Shown here piece after piece: positions 18,292 to 26,956 of a stretch of 64,000 bases of DNA. The translations under genes and the position numbers were made by a program. How positions within the stretch are numbered: the first letter of the stretch is position 1; every line of letters starts with the position of its first letter. Origin of the DNA: Candidatus Thiodiazotropha sp. (ex Epidulcina cf. delphinae) (GTDB lineage Bacteria; Pseudomonadota; Gammaproteobacteria; Chromatiales; Chromatiaceae); contig JAHXHS010000003.1 of assembly GCA_025656455.1 (NCBI GenBank), forward strand, positions 124,001-188,000, read 5' to 3'. The notes under the pieces are model-generated. The model saw nothing but the letters and a program-made list of their open reading frames with translations. It searched no databases and was not told where the DNA came from.

Positions 18292-20352
18292 ATGTACAAG
18301 TCCCTCATTAACTTATTGCGGCGTAAAACCACGATTAGATTCAGAATATACCTGTTTTCAGGTGTGATGCTGTTCTTTTTCTACTTTGCTTCAATTTTCT
18401 CATTTTTTACTCATCTTGATGATGTAAAGAAAGCGCGAAAGGAGTCGATTGATTTTATTGTGTCTGAGCTTCTCACCAAGACGGCGGGGCAGGCTCTATG
18501 GAGAGGAAACAGAGCGCAGTTGGAGTCAGTTATCAAGACATTGCTTGATTCTACGGAAATACGAAAAATCGTGGTTAAGGATAGTAAAGGTGAAATCTTC
18601 ATATCTGATGAGCTTGATGAAAATAGATCAGGCAATGTCGAGTTATTTTCGGTCAATGTTGTTTGGCAGAGATTATCTGCCGAGTTTGATGACTTTGATA
18701 TTGATATGAAGTCTGTGGCTGATCGTGAAGTGAAGGTTGGTCAAATTACTGTTGAGGTAGATCAAGATGCATTGAGCAATCTTGTTTGGTCGGCGATGAT
18801 AGAAAAGTCATATGCCCTATTTATAGCGCTAATTCTATCAATGCCGGTAGGCTACATCCTCGCAATGTCATTGGTTCATCCTCTGCGAATAATCATGTCT
18901 GATCTGAAGCGATTTGAATCAGGCGATTACTCATCGCGATTGCCAACGACCGACTATATGGATGAATACGCATTGCTATCGAGTGCTTTAGCCAGGGCCG
19001 GTGATTCCATCGAGAGAAAAACGAAACAAATAGAAGATGCCAGCAATGAACTGAGAAAGCACTCGGAAGAGCTTGAGAATCAGGTGAAAATCGCGATTGA
19101 AGCCCGTAGGGCGGCAGACGAGGCGAATGAAAGAAAAGATATTTTTGTTGCAAATATAACGCACGAGTTCAAGCGGCCGCTCACCGGCGTGGTTTCCGGT
19201 CTCGATCTGATAGAGCATGGGATTTACGAGATACTTTCAAAGATTGACGATATTGACCCGGACAGTGGCATAACTCATGAGGCGAAAATATCATTGAGAA
19301 ACGACATTTTCAGAACCATCATATCCGTCGACACCGCGAAATACGGAAGCCGTGAGATAAGTGATATGATGAATGAGATATTGGTTTCCATACAGGATAT
19401 TTACGATGATATTAGATTGAACGAGAGACCGGTTCAGTTGAACGCTTCTTTAATGAACCTGATTAAGTCGCACAAAGTATTTGCAAAACATAAGGGATTG
19501 GATTTTGGCTTTTCATGTTCTGGTTGCGAAGATGTATGGGTGCTGGCTGACTGGGTTAGGGTTGCGCAAGTTCTTAATTCACTGATAGGCAATGCAATAA
19601 GGTTTACAGAAAAAGGGGGGGTGGATGTAAGTGTCAGGATCCGTTTACTCTCCGATTGCGAGAATGTGAATTTATGCGTTGAGGTCAGGGATACCGGCAT
19701 AGGTATTTCCGACAAGGAAAAAGATGCGATATTCAATCTGTTCCACATCGCCCAGCATCCGAAAAACAAGGTTGTGCCGGGAATCGGGACAGGATTGGCC
19801 ATAGCGAAAAAAGTCACTGAAAAATTGGGAGGCAGTATTACCCTGAAGTCCAGTCTGCTTAAAAGTGGTTCCTGTTTTACGTTCGAGTGCGTATTCAATA
19901 AGTTTGATCAGGGAGATGCCTCCGGCTTGGAGACGCCCATATCTACTGCTGCCGCTGAATATGACCCTAACATCAATCTTCTTTACGTCGAGGACTCGGT
20001 GATAAACCAGCTCATTTTTCAGCAGTACTGCCTGAAGCATGGTGTTAACCTTATCATGGCGAATAATGGCATTGAAGGGTTTGATAAATACGCCAAAGGA
20101 AGATTCGATGCGCTGGTTGTGGATTGTTACATGCCATTGGGCGACGGTTTTGAATTGGTATCAAAAATCCGTGAGCACGAAGTAGCAGCGGGCTTGCAGA
20201 GATCTCTCATTTTCGCGCTTACCGCCGACGATTCAGAGAAGAACAGGAAGCGGTGCGAGGAGCATGGGTTCGATGAGTTCATTGCGAAGCCATACACTGA
20301 CGAGTCCTATACCTTCATACTGAAAAGGGTATTAGCTAACAGGGAAGCATGA
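18292..20352 (+). CDS. Hybrid histidine kinase with HAMP and REC domains
   Basis: This 686-residue protein has a first membrane segment at about 17-40, a periplasmic sensor region of about 130 residues, a second membrane segment at about 170-192 and HAMP (about 195-245). HisKA has ITHEFKRPLTG with His291. HATPase motifs are LNSLIGNAIRFTEKGG, DTGIGIS and GIGTGLAIAKK. The C-terminal REC has Asp611 (LVVDCYMPLGDGF). There is no HPt domain and no DNA-binding output, so phosphate must leave via a separate HPt protein or regulator. Because the gene starts one base after the stop of the periplasmic binding-like protein, the two probably form one sensor. Confidence 0.9.
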   Translation: MYKSLINLLRRKTTIRFRIYLFSGVMLFFFYFASIFSFFTHLDDVKKARKESIDFIVSELLTKTAGQALWRGNRAQLESVIKTLLDSTEIRKIVVKDSKGEIFISDELDENRSGNVELFSVNVVWQRLSAEFDDFDIDMKSVADREVKVGQITVEVDQDALSNLVWSAMIEKSYALFIALILSMPVGYILAMSLVHPLRIIMSDLKRFESGDYSSRLPTTDYMDEYALLSSALARAGDSIERKTKQIEDASNELRKHSEELENQVKIAIEARRAADEANERKDIFVANITHEFKRPLTGVVSGLDLIEHGIYEILSKIDDIDPDSGITHEAKISLRNDIFRTIISVDTAKYGSREISDMMNEILVSIQDIYDDIRLNERPVQLNASLMNLIKSHKVFAKHKGLDFGFSCSGCEDVWVLADWVRVAQVLNSLIGNAIRFTEKGGVDVSVRIRLLSDCENVNLCVEVRDTGIGISDKEKDAIFNLFHIAQHPKNKVVPGIGTGLAIAKKVTEKLGGSITLKSSLLKSGSCFTFECVFNKFDQGDASGLETPISTAAAEYDPNINLLYVEDSVINQLIFQQYCLKHGVNLIMANNGIEGFDKYAKGRFDALVVDCYMPLGDGFELVSKIREHEVAAGLQRSLIFALTADDSEKNRKRCEEHGFDEFIAKPYTDESYTFILKRVLANREA

Positions 20353-20575
20353 CATGCTTTCATGCGAGAATGCCCTTTGTGTTTCTGGCTTTTTATGTCG
20401 TCGCGAGCCTGGGTTGGATTCCGGTTATCGGTCTTATCGTTCCCCCACCTCTCCGGTTCGCCCTGTCCGGGTTAGACGACCGCTGAGGCGATGCTGGCCT
20501 TGTGCAGGTTCAGACAGATATAGGCGGCATGCTGACCTGTGCTATTCTCCACATCCAAGCGACTGAATAGAGGCG

Positions 20576-21796
20576 ATGAAGAGCGTGGCAATCGAGAGAC
20601 ACGATACCCTGGGCGTTGTTGTGGGAGACGTACGGATCGGGGGAGGCGCTCCCGTGGTTGTGCAGTCCATGACCAATACCGATACCGCCGATGTGGCGTC
20701 CACCAGTGATCAGATCGCTGAGCTGGCCACTGCCGGCTCGGAACTGGTCCGGATCACGGTCAATAACAAAGCGGCCGCACAGGCGGTGCCGTTGATCGCT
20801 GAGCGACTGCGGCAGATTGACGTGAATGTGCCATTGATCGGAGATTTCCACTTCAACGGCCATCGTCTGCTGAGTGAATTTCCAGCCTGCGCCGAGGCAT
20901 TGGCGAAATATCGCATCAATCCGGGCAATGTGGGGAGTGGCGAGAAGCGCGACAGCCAATACGCCCGCATGATAGAAATTGCCTGCCGCTATCAAAAGCC
21001 GGTTCGGATCGGCGTCAACTGGGGAAGTCTGGACAAGGGGTTGGTCGCCAGGCTGATGGATGAAAACGCCCGAGCTTCCTCACCGCTGGATGCGGAGCAA
21101 ATGACCCGAGAAGTGATGGTGCGTTCCGCCCTGGAGAGTGCGCAGCGCGCCATAGAAGTGGGTCTCCCTAGGGATCGAATCGTACTCTCATGCAAAATGA
21201 GTGGTGTCCAGGAGTTGATTGCCGTCTACCGTGAGCTGGCCAGAAGGTGCGATTATGCGTTGCACCTGGGTCTCACCGAGGCGGGCATGGGGTCCAAGGG
21301 CATCGTTGCCTCGAGCGCCGCGCTTGCCGTCCTGCTGCAAACGGGCATCGGTGATACGATACGCATCTCCTTGACCCCGGAACCGGGGGGTGCGCGGACC
21401 CAGGAGGTGGTGGTGGCCCAGGAATTGCTGCAATCGATGGGAATTCGCGCTTTTACCCCGATGGTTGTCGCCTGTCCAGGCTGTGGGCGGACTACCAGCA
21501 CCTATTTTCAGCAACTGGCCAAGGATGTGCAGCAGCATCTGCGTAGCATGATGCCTGAATGGCGAGAGCGCTATCCCGGGGTGGCGTCGATGTCGGTGGC
21601 GGTGATGGGCTGTGTGGTGAACGGGCCTGGTGAGAGCAAGCAAGCCAATATCGGCATCAGCCTTCCGGGAACCGGGGAGTCACCGTCGGCGCCGGTGTAT
21701 GTGGATGGTGAAAAGGCGGTTACACTCAAGGGGGACGACATCGCCGATCAGTTTATTCGCTTGCTGGATAACTATGTGCAGGAAAAGTACCATTAG
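20576..21796 (+). CDS. ispG: 4-hydroxy-3-methylbut-2-enyl diphosphate synthase
   Basis: This 406-residue GcpE/IspG enzyme of the MEP isoprenoid pathway reductively opens MEcPP using a [4Fe-4S] cluster. The TIM-barrel start [21 protein letters not shown] and [11 protein letters not shown] are present. The cluster cysteines are in [10 protein letters not shown] and [12 protein letters not shown]. The length is close to that of other gammaproteobacterial IspG proteins. The last 25 residues contain the usual [22 protein letters not shown] 220-bp gap after the kinase gene upstream shows no gene. Confidence 0.97.
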   Translation: MKSVAIERHDTLGVVVGDVRIGGGAPVVVQSMTNTDTADVASTSDQIAELATAGSELVRITVNNKAAAQAVPLIAERLRQIDVNVPLIGDFHFNGHRLLSEFPACAEALAKYRINPGNVGSGEKRDSQYARMIEIACRYQKPVRIGVNWGSLDKGLVARLMDENARASSPLDAEQMTREVMVRSALESAQRAIEVGLPRDRIVLSCKMSGVQELIAVYRELARRCDYALHLGLTEAGMGSKGIVASSAALAVLLQTGIGDTIRISLTPEPGGARTQEVVVAQELLQSMGIRAFTPMVVACPGCGRTTSTYFQQLAKDVQQHLRSMMPEWRERYPGVASMSVAVMGCVVNGPGESKQANIGISLPGTGESPSAPVYVDGEKAVTLKGDDIADQFIRLLDNYVQEKYH

Positions 21797-21843
21797 GCCA
21801 GCAGACTGGAGTTTATCCTTATACATCACACTGGGAGGAGACG

Positions 21844-22341
21844 ATGAATCGAATGGTTATGCCATGTGCTCTGTTGGCGGGTATTTCACTTTCGCTGGGT
21901 GCGATAGCCGAGGACGCCTCGCCCACCATAACTCTCAAGCGTCTCTCTCTGGAGACCGCCAACCAGATCGCCTTGGGCGCTATCGAGGCCTGCCGCAAGC
22001 AGGGGATCCAGATCGGCGTCAGCGTGGTCGACAGGGACGGTACGCTGCAGGCGGTGATGCGGGACACCATTGCCGCTTCGATTACGGTGCCGATCAGTCG
22101 GCAGAAGGCCTTTACCGCCGCTAATTTCAACGCCCCGACTTCGGCCCTCAAGGATCGCGCCGATACGCCGATCGGCCGAATCGATGGGCTGGTGATGTCG
22201 GCGGGCGGTCTACCGATTCAGGCGGGCGGCCAGTTGCTGGGCGGCGTCGGGGTGAGCGGGGCGCCTTCGGGAGTGACGGATGAGGCTTGCGCCCAGGCCG
22301 GGATTGACAAGGTGATCGACGATCTTGAGATGGCCATGTAG
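21844..22341 (+). CDS. Secreted GlcG/HbpS-type haem-binding-like protein
   Basis: This 165-residue protein has a signal peptide ending near AIAEDA and then the GlcG (DUF336) fold: TANQIALGAIEACRKQGIQIGVSVVDRDGTLQAVMRDT, SRQKAFTAANF, GGLPIQAGGQLLGGVGVSGA and DEACAQAGID. Members bind haem or cobalamin-like ligands or act as redox stress sensors; the ligand here is unknown. A strong GGAGGAGA site precedes the ATG. It stands alone between ispG and the convergent DUF6858 gene. Confidence 0.87.
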   Translation: MNRMVMPCALLAGISLSLGAIAEDASPTITLKRLSLETANQIALGAIEACRKQGIQIGVSVVDRDGTLQAVMRDTIAASITVPISRQKAFTAANFNAPTSALKDRADTPIGRIDGLVMSAGGLPIQAGGQLLGGVGVSGAPSGVTDEACAQAGIDKVIDDLEMAM

Positions 22342-22359
22342 GGGCCGTCAATGCAAACA

Positions 22360-22468
22360 GGCCCCTCGCAATAGGTTTCTCACATCCAATCTACTGAGAC
22401 GGCCCAATGGCATGTGCTGAGCGGCTTTGAATCGTCTCGCTACGACCGGGCGTGAGAAATGCGGGTTA
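22360..22468. repeat. Palindromic repeat ending at the DUF6858 stop codon
   Basis: GGTTTCTCACATCCAATCTA (22373-22392) pairs imperfectly with the GTGAGAAATGCGGGTTAA end (22452-22469). The same block, read on the minus strand (GCTCAGC...TGCCATTGGGC...CAGTAGATTGG), recurs at 51387-51421. TTAACCCGCAT at its end includes the stop codon of the minus-strand gene. Confidence 0.55.
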
Positions 22469-22972
22469 AGGTTTGGGCATCACGGGTTTCCTGTTTGGCT
22501 GGTAACCGCGATCTTCACAGTCTTGATAGGTGGGGCGCCCCGGTTTCGCAACTGCTTCGGGCAGGGGAGGGGCCGGTGCTTTTTTATGCAGTAGGGACCT
22601 TGCCCATTGCTCCATGAGGGCGTTTGCCACCGGCATGGGAGCCTCGACGAACGAGATGGTGATACGGTCACCCGACTGGCAGACACCGATGGATCTTGGT
22701 CTTGTCGCCAGTTGCTCCGGGCCCTGCAACGTGAAACCGAAACAGAACACGACGTTGTAGGCGGCGACGATCTCTTCCGCTATCTGGCCTTCGGGCAGGT
22801 TGCGGGTATGCTTCAGATGGTCGAAGGTGGCGATATAACGGGCTGCTTTGTGGGCCTCTATCTCCTCCCTGAGAAATTCGGCAATCTCTTCTACTGACTT
22901 GAAACGGCATTCCGAACTGTCGATTTCGATGGTGAAGACCGGGAGCCTGGTTTCCTTGACAACCTGTTTCAA
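22466..22972 (-). CDS. DUF6858 family protein
   Basis: This 168-residue protein has the family pattern LPVFTIEIDSSECRFKSVEEIAEFLREEIEAHKAARYIATFDHLKHTRNLPEGQIAEEIVAAYNVVFCFGFTL, which I recognise as the uncharacterised DUF6858 group found in many respiratory and sulfur-metabolising proteobacteria. The proline-rich tail (APAPPLPEAVAKPGRP) is probably disordered. It lies 91 bases downstream of an FNR-like regulator on the same strand, so control by that regulator is plausible. Function is unknown. Confidence 0.75.
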   Translation of the reverse strand: MKQVVKETRLPVFTIEIDSSECRFKSVEEIAEFLREEIEAHKAARYIATFDHLKHTRNLPEGQIAEEIVAAYNVVFCFGFTLQGPEQLATRPRSIGVCQSGDRITISFVEAPMPVANALMEQWARSLLHKKAPAPPLPEAVAKPGRPTYQDCEDRGYQPNRKPVMPKP

Positions 22973-23063
22973 GTTGCTTCTCCATTAACCGGAAAGTTAA
23001 TAACTGAATTCACGATTCGGAGGTCAGGTTATACCTGAGCGCGCTCTCAGGCATTGAAAATGA

Positions 23064-23771
23064 TCAATCTTCGGCGGTCCGATGAAGATTGGGGATATCG
23101 AGCAGAAATTGATTGGGCGAGGTTTCGACCAGCAGGCTTTGCCGTTTGAATTCGGCAATGGTTCGGCTGGCCGTCTCGGTGGTGATGCCCAGCATCGCCC
23201 CCATATCCTCGCGGGCGAACAGGTTGCATTGACTCTCTTGGGTATTTCTCACCAAACGCAACAGTAGGCGGGCCACCCGCTGTTTGGCGGAGCCGGTGGA
23301 TAACTCCGTCAGCCAGGCATCCGCCTCATTGAGCGCTCGCTGCCAGCGGTTGAGGAGTTCACGGTAGAGGGCGGGGTTTTCTTTACTGAGTTCCTCCACC
23401 ACCCGAACCGGCAGGGCGCATACCTCGGTCTCCTGGAGCACGATGGCATCATGCTGATAGGTTTCGCCCACGATACATTCGAGTCCGGTGATATCGGTGG
23501 AGCGGATCAGTCGCACGATACGCTGGCTGCCGTCCGGCAGATACTGCACCAGTTTGAGGGTGCCTGAGCGCACGGTGTACATGCGATCGCCCTTGTCACC
23601 GGCATGATAGAGGGTTGAACCCGCTGGCAGGGTGTATTGATCGATAGGGTCGTGCAGTTGTTCGAAATCCTCTTCCTTGAGTTCCGCGAAGAGCACCGAT
23701 TCCCGCAGCGAGCAGTTCAGGCAGTCCGCCTCACCGTCTCTGGCTTCCTTGAAGGAAACATTCTTAACCAT
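23064..23771 (-). CDS. FNR-like transcriptional regulator with incomplete Cys cluster
   Basis: This 235-residue Crp/Fnr protein has N-terminal Cys17-x-x-Cys20 (DCLNCSLRES), a beta-roll effector domain (LPAGSTLYHAGDKGDRMYTVRSGTLKLVQYLPDGSQRIVRLI) and a DNA-binding domain with recognition helix GITTETASRTIAEFKRQ. E. coli FNR ligates its [4Fe-4S] cluster with three N-terminal cysteines plus one later; here the third N-terminal position is not Cys, and only the Cys of TGLECIVGE and that of TEVCALP remain as other candidates. Oxygen sensing is therefore possible but not assured. It is divergent from the response regulator at 24108. Confidence 0.88.
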   Translation of the reverse strand: MVKNVSFKEARDGEADCLNCSLRESVLFAELKEEDFEQLHDPIDQYTLPAGSTLYHAGDKGDRMYTVRSGTLKLVQYLPDGSQRIVRLIRSTDITGLECIVGETYQHDAIVLQETEVCALPVRVVEELSKENPALYRELLNRWQRALNEADAWLTELSTGSAKQRVARLLLRLVRNTQESQCNLFAREDMGAMLGITTETASRTIAEFKRQSLLVETSPNQFLLDIPNLHRTAED

Positions 23772-23823
23772 GATTGCCTACATCCACATTGGTTGAAATA
23801 TCGTGCCCCATCAGTCTGTTAGC

Positions 23824-24030
23824 TAGTGTCTGTCCGGAAATGCTGAAAAAATATAACGCAAAGATCGCCATGAAACGCAAAGCAAGTCGCTATATCGATC
23901 CATTGATGTAGTGTATATCAACAATACCAGATCGCCGCAGCAGTGGAAGACAAATTTTTCCTGTCTGACGGTGGATCGTCTCGAATTCGCAGTGTATTGT
24001 TGTCGAGATGCGGTATTCAAGCCGGGTTAA
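23824..24030. repeat. Intergenic repeat: TAGTGTC end, cgcaaag block, CGGGTTAATAA end
   Basis: The segment 23824-23884 (TAGTGTCTGTCCGGAAATGC, then ATATAACGCAAAGATCGC) nearly duplicates 53967-54035. The right side ends with GCCGGGTTAATAA (about 24019-24031), the terminus seen in the TTAACCCGGCA family. It therefore looks like a mosaic of two repeat families in the regulator/response-regulator intergenic space. Confidence 0.6.
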
Positions 24031-24107
24031 TAACCAACGTTCAGCTCAGTACAAACCTTTGAAAGTGTAACAAACGCGATTTGTGGGCATTACACATGGA
24101 GGAGGGA

Positions 24108-25103
24108 ATGACAAACCGACAGGAAAAGGCCGCTGAATCTCAACATATCCTGGTTGTTGACGATCAGCCGGCGAACCTGAAAAGTCTCGAACAGATACTG
24201 CGCGCCGACTACCGGGTGAGTTTGGCTCCGAATGGTCAAGGCTGCCTGGACCAACTAGCGCGTGAATCACCGGATCTGATCCTGTTGGATGTGGATATGC
24301 CGTTGATGGATGGCTTGAGCGTGTGCCGTTTGATCAAGGCAAATCCCGCCACATCCATGATCCCTGTCATCTTTGTATCGGCGCTTTCGCGTCTCAGTGA
24401 ACGCCTTGCCGGGTATCAGGCAGGAGCCGACGATTATGTTTCCAAGCCTTATGACGTCGAGGAGTTATTGGTAAAAATACGCATCGCCCTCAACAACAGC
24501 CACGATCTCGAGATCGCCAGGCAGCGATCGACATTGGCCCGCGAGGAGATGGAAGAATCCCTGGCCACCTGCACGGAGCTGGGCGAACTGGCCCGGTTTA
24601 TCGGTGACAGCCTCGATTGCGATGATGTGCGTACCCTTGGAGAGCGCATGCTGGACACCTTCGAACGCTTCGGTCTGCGAGTGATCGTGCGCATGATAGC
24701 CAGCGGTCACTACATCTCCCATGCGGGCGAGGTGGGGGTATTGGATCAGGAGATGATGGAGAATATGTACGGAAAGGGCAGGATGATCGATTTCGGTCAT
24801 CGCACACTGATCAATGCTGATTCCATTTCAGTGCTGGTGCGCAATATGCCGGTGCATGACAGTGTTCGCTATCAGCGCTGGAAAGAGAGTCTCAATCTGC
24901 TGGTCGAGGTTGTGAATACCCGCATCAGCGATGTCGATCGATTGCATGACAAACAGCGGGAGCGGGAGCGTCTGCAGCCGCTGATCACGGGCATTCATCA
25001 GTTGATCGACCATTTGCAGAATACGGAGAATCTGCCGAACAGGGATCAGGCCTCACATCATCTGAGTCGTCTGTTAATGGCTTGGGAGTCGCAGCAGCTC
25101 TAA
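24108..25103 (+). CDS. Response regulator with unassigned output domain
   Basis: This 331-residue protein has a canonical REC domain at about 12-130: ILVVDDQPANLKSLEQIL, phospho-acceptor Asp61 in LLDVDMPLMDG, VSALS and SKPYDVEELL. The C-terminal 190 residues have no DNA-binding, GGDEF, EAL or HD motif. They begin with a coiled coil (about 133-160), have an alpha/beta region (ELARFIGDSLDCDDVRTLGERMLDTFERFGLRVIVRMI) resembling a degenerate GAF, and end in a second helical coil. The ATG at 24108 follows GGAGGAGGGA. It may accept phosphate from one of the two orphan hybrid kinases. The stop codon TAA is part of the inverted-repeat end TAAGGGCC. Confidence 0.85.
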   Translation: MTNRQEKAAESQHILVVDDQPANLKSLEQILRADYRVSLAPNGQGCLDQLARESPDLILLDVDMPLMDGLSVCRLIKANPATSMIPVIFVSALSRLSERLAGYQAGADDYVSKPYDVEELLVKIRIALNNSHDLEIARQRSTLAREEMEESLATCTELGELARFIGDSLDCDDVRTLGERMLDTFERFGLRVIVRMIASGHYISHAGEVGVLDQEMMENMYGKGRMIDFGHRTLINADSISVLVRNMPVHDSVRYQRWKESLNLLVEVVNTRISDVDRLHDKQRERERLQPLITGIHQLIDHLQNTENLPNRDQASHHLSRLLMAWESQQL

Positions 25104-25265
25104 GGGCCGCGGAAAAAAAGATTTAACCCAAACTACTTGTCTTCTTGCCCGCCTTCTTTGTTGTAGCTTCGGTTACGTAGGCCCGGCTACGCGCCCTTCG
25201 CTACGCCTCGAAGGCAGGCAACAATCCGGCGCATTTTGGGTTAAATCTTTTTTCCGAGGCCCTAA
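25101..25265. repeat. Structured palindromic element (copy I), ends TAAGGGCC/GGCCCTAA
   Basis: The outer arms (TAAGGGCCGCGGAAAAAAAG..., and the matching right arm ending GGCCCTAA) are about 30 bp. The core at 25158-25210 has the usual order: TTGTTG, stem TAG(C)/(G)CTA, CTT, inner stem GTAG/CTAC, then CGCCTCG. The left terminus contains the stop codon of the response regulator. The right end runs into CTAACCCGCAT, the terminus of another repeat class. Confidence 0.7.
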
Positions 25266-25307
25266 CCCGCATTATATCCCTGCAAATACAACGAGTGGAG
25301 AGCTGGA

Positions 25308-26657
25308 TCAACCCACCTTGGGCAGATGGGCCAGGGATTGGTGAATGGCCTCTTGCGGATAGTCGAAATCCTCCAGTTCCCCCTTCAAGTAGCGATCAAA
25401 GGCGCTCATGTCGAAATGGCCATGACCCGACAGGTTAAACAGCAGGGTCTTGGCCTCGCCGGTCTCGGCGCAACGTCTCGCTTCGCGGATCGTGGCGGCT
25501 ATGGCATGGCAGGACTCAGGTGCAGGGATGATGCCCTGGGTTTTGGCGAAGAGCACCCCGGCCTCGAAGGTTTCCAGCTGGGGGATGGCGATCGCGCTCA
25601 CCAGGCCCTCGTCATATAGCTGACTTACCAGGGCGGAATCCCCATGATAGCGCAGTCCGCCTGCATGGATGCCCGGCGGCATGAAGTCGTGGCCCAGGGT
25701 GTACATCTTGGTCAGCGGGGTAAGTCCCTCGGTATCGCCGAAGTCGTAGGCGTAGACGCCCTTGGTGAGGGTCGGACAGGAGGTGGGCTCAACCGCCACT
25801 AGGTCGACCCGTCTGCCCGTTGCCTTATCGGCGAAGAAGGGAAAGGCGATACCGCCGAAGTTTGAGCCCCCTCCGCAGGGGGCGAAGACCATGTCGGGAT
25901 AGTCGCCGACCCATTCAAGTTGTTTTTTCGCCTCTTCGCCAATGATGGTCTGGTGCAGGAGAACATGGTTGAGCACTGAACCCAGGGCGTAGTTGGTATC
26001 GGTTCGTCCAGCCGCCTCTTCCACCGCTTCAGAGATGGCGATGCCGAGGGAGCCGGGGGAATCGGGATGCTGTTCCAGGATATGCCGGCCGGAGCGGGTC
26101 ATATCGGTGGGGCTGGGGAAGACCTCCGCGCCCCAGGTCTGCATCATGGAGCGGCGATAGGGCTTCTGGTCGTAACTGACCCTGACCATGTAGACACGCA
26201 CTTCCAGGTCGAACAGCTGACCGGCCAATGCCAGTGAGCAGCCCCACTGTCCGGCGCCGGTCTCGGTGGCCAGACGTTTGATCCCCTGAAGCTTGTTGTA
26301 GTAGGCCTGGGCAACCGCGGTGTTGGGTTTGTGCGACCCAGCCGGGCTGACGGCTTCATTTTTGAAATAGATCTTGGCAGGCGTCTTCAGCACCTTTTCC
26401 AGGCGATCGGCGCGGTAGAGGGGGGTGGGGCGCCACAGCCGCAGCACCTCGCGCACCTCCTCGGGAATGGGAATCCACCGTTCGGCGCTCACTTCCTGTT
26501 CGATAATGGCCTCGGGGAAGATGGCGGTGAGGGCGTCGGGGCTGATGGGAGAACCATCGGGCGCGAGGATCGGCGCCGGCGGATTGGGCATATCCGCTAC
26601 CACATTGTACCAATGGGTCGGCATATCCGCTTCTTTCAGCAGAATCTTTGTCTTCAT
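25308..26657 (-). CDS. trpB: Tryptophan synthase beta chain, TrpB2 type
   Basis: This 449-residue PLP enzyme has the Schiff-base lysine in [14 protein letters not shown], the ETGAGQWG loop, the phosphate-binding [10 protein letters not shown] and the C-terminal PAPESCHA and NLSGHGHFD. Length (about 450) and the N-terminal extension ([26 protein letters not shown]) mark the TrpB2 class, which makes tryptophan from indole and serine without needing a TrpA partner. There is no trpA nearby, as usual for TrpB2, which often serves indole salvage or acts as a serine-dependent stand-alone enzyme. An alternative ATG lies 11 codons in. Confidence 0.93.
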   Translation of the reverse strand: MKTKILLKEADMPTHWYNVVADMPNPPAPILAPDGSPISPDALTAIFPEAIIEQEVSAERWIPIPEEVREVLRLWRPTPLYRADRLEKVLKTPAKIYFKNEAVSPAGSHKPNTAVAQAYYNKLQGIKRLATETGAGQWGCSLALAGQLFDLEVRVYMVRVSYDQKPYRRSMMQTWGAEVFPSPTDMTRSGRHILEQHPDSPGSLGIAISEAVEEAAGRTDTNYALGSVLNHVLLHQTIIGEEAKKQLEWVGDYPDMVFAPCGGGSNFGGIAFPFFADKATGRRVDLVAVEPTSCPTLTKGVYAYDFGDTEGLTPLTKMYTLGHDFMPPGIHAGGLRYHGDSALVSQLYDEGLVSAIAIPQLETFEAGVLFAKTQGIIPAPESCHAIAATIREARRCAETGEAKTLLFNLSGHGHFDMSAFDRYLKGELEDFDYPQEAIHQSLAHLPKVG

Positions 26658-26692
26658 GTGTTGTCTTCTCCGATATTCGGCCCGAGCCTAGA

Positions 26693-26820
26693 TGATAACT
26701 TAGGATGCAGTGTGCTCCACATCATCCAAGGCGCAGTCCGCAGGGAGAAGTGGCACATGGATGTGCCGTTTACGGACCGAAGGATGGAATGGCATGCCCT
26801 TTTCAAGGACTGCATAATTC
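26693..26820. repeat. Truncated and interrupted copy (B) of structured element A
   Basis: Read on the minus strand, this repeats the right half of element A: GCAGTCCTTGAAAAGGGC..., CGGACTGCGCCTTGGATG and the flank ending CTAAGTTATC. The left arm is missing. About 40 bp is inserted between GCCATTCC and CCCTGCGG, and the insert itself folds (GGCACAT/ATGTGCC). Confidence 0.75.
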
Positions 26821-26956
26821 CAAACCTGTGGATTTATCACAGCGAATTGCACAACTTATTGATCCATTGAGATAATCACACAACAGACCGATTTTTTCCA
26901 CGTACAACAGGGCCTTTGTTTGAATCTGTCATAAGCCTTTCCGCACAGGAGACCCA

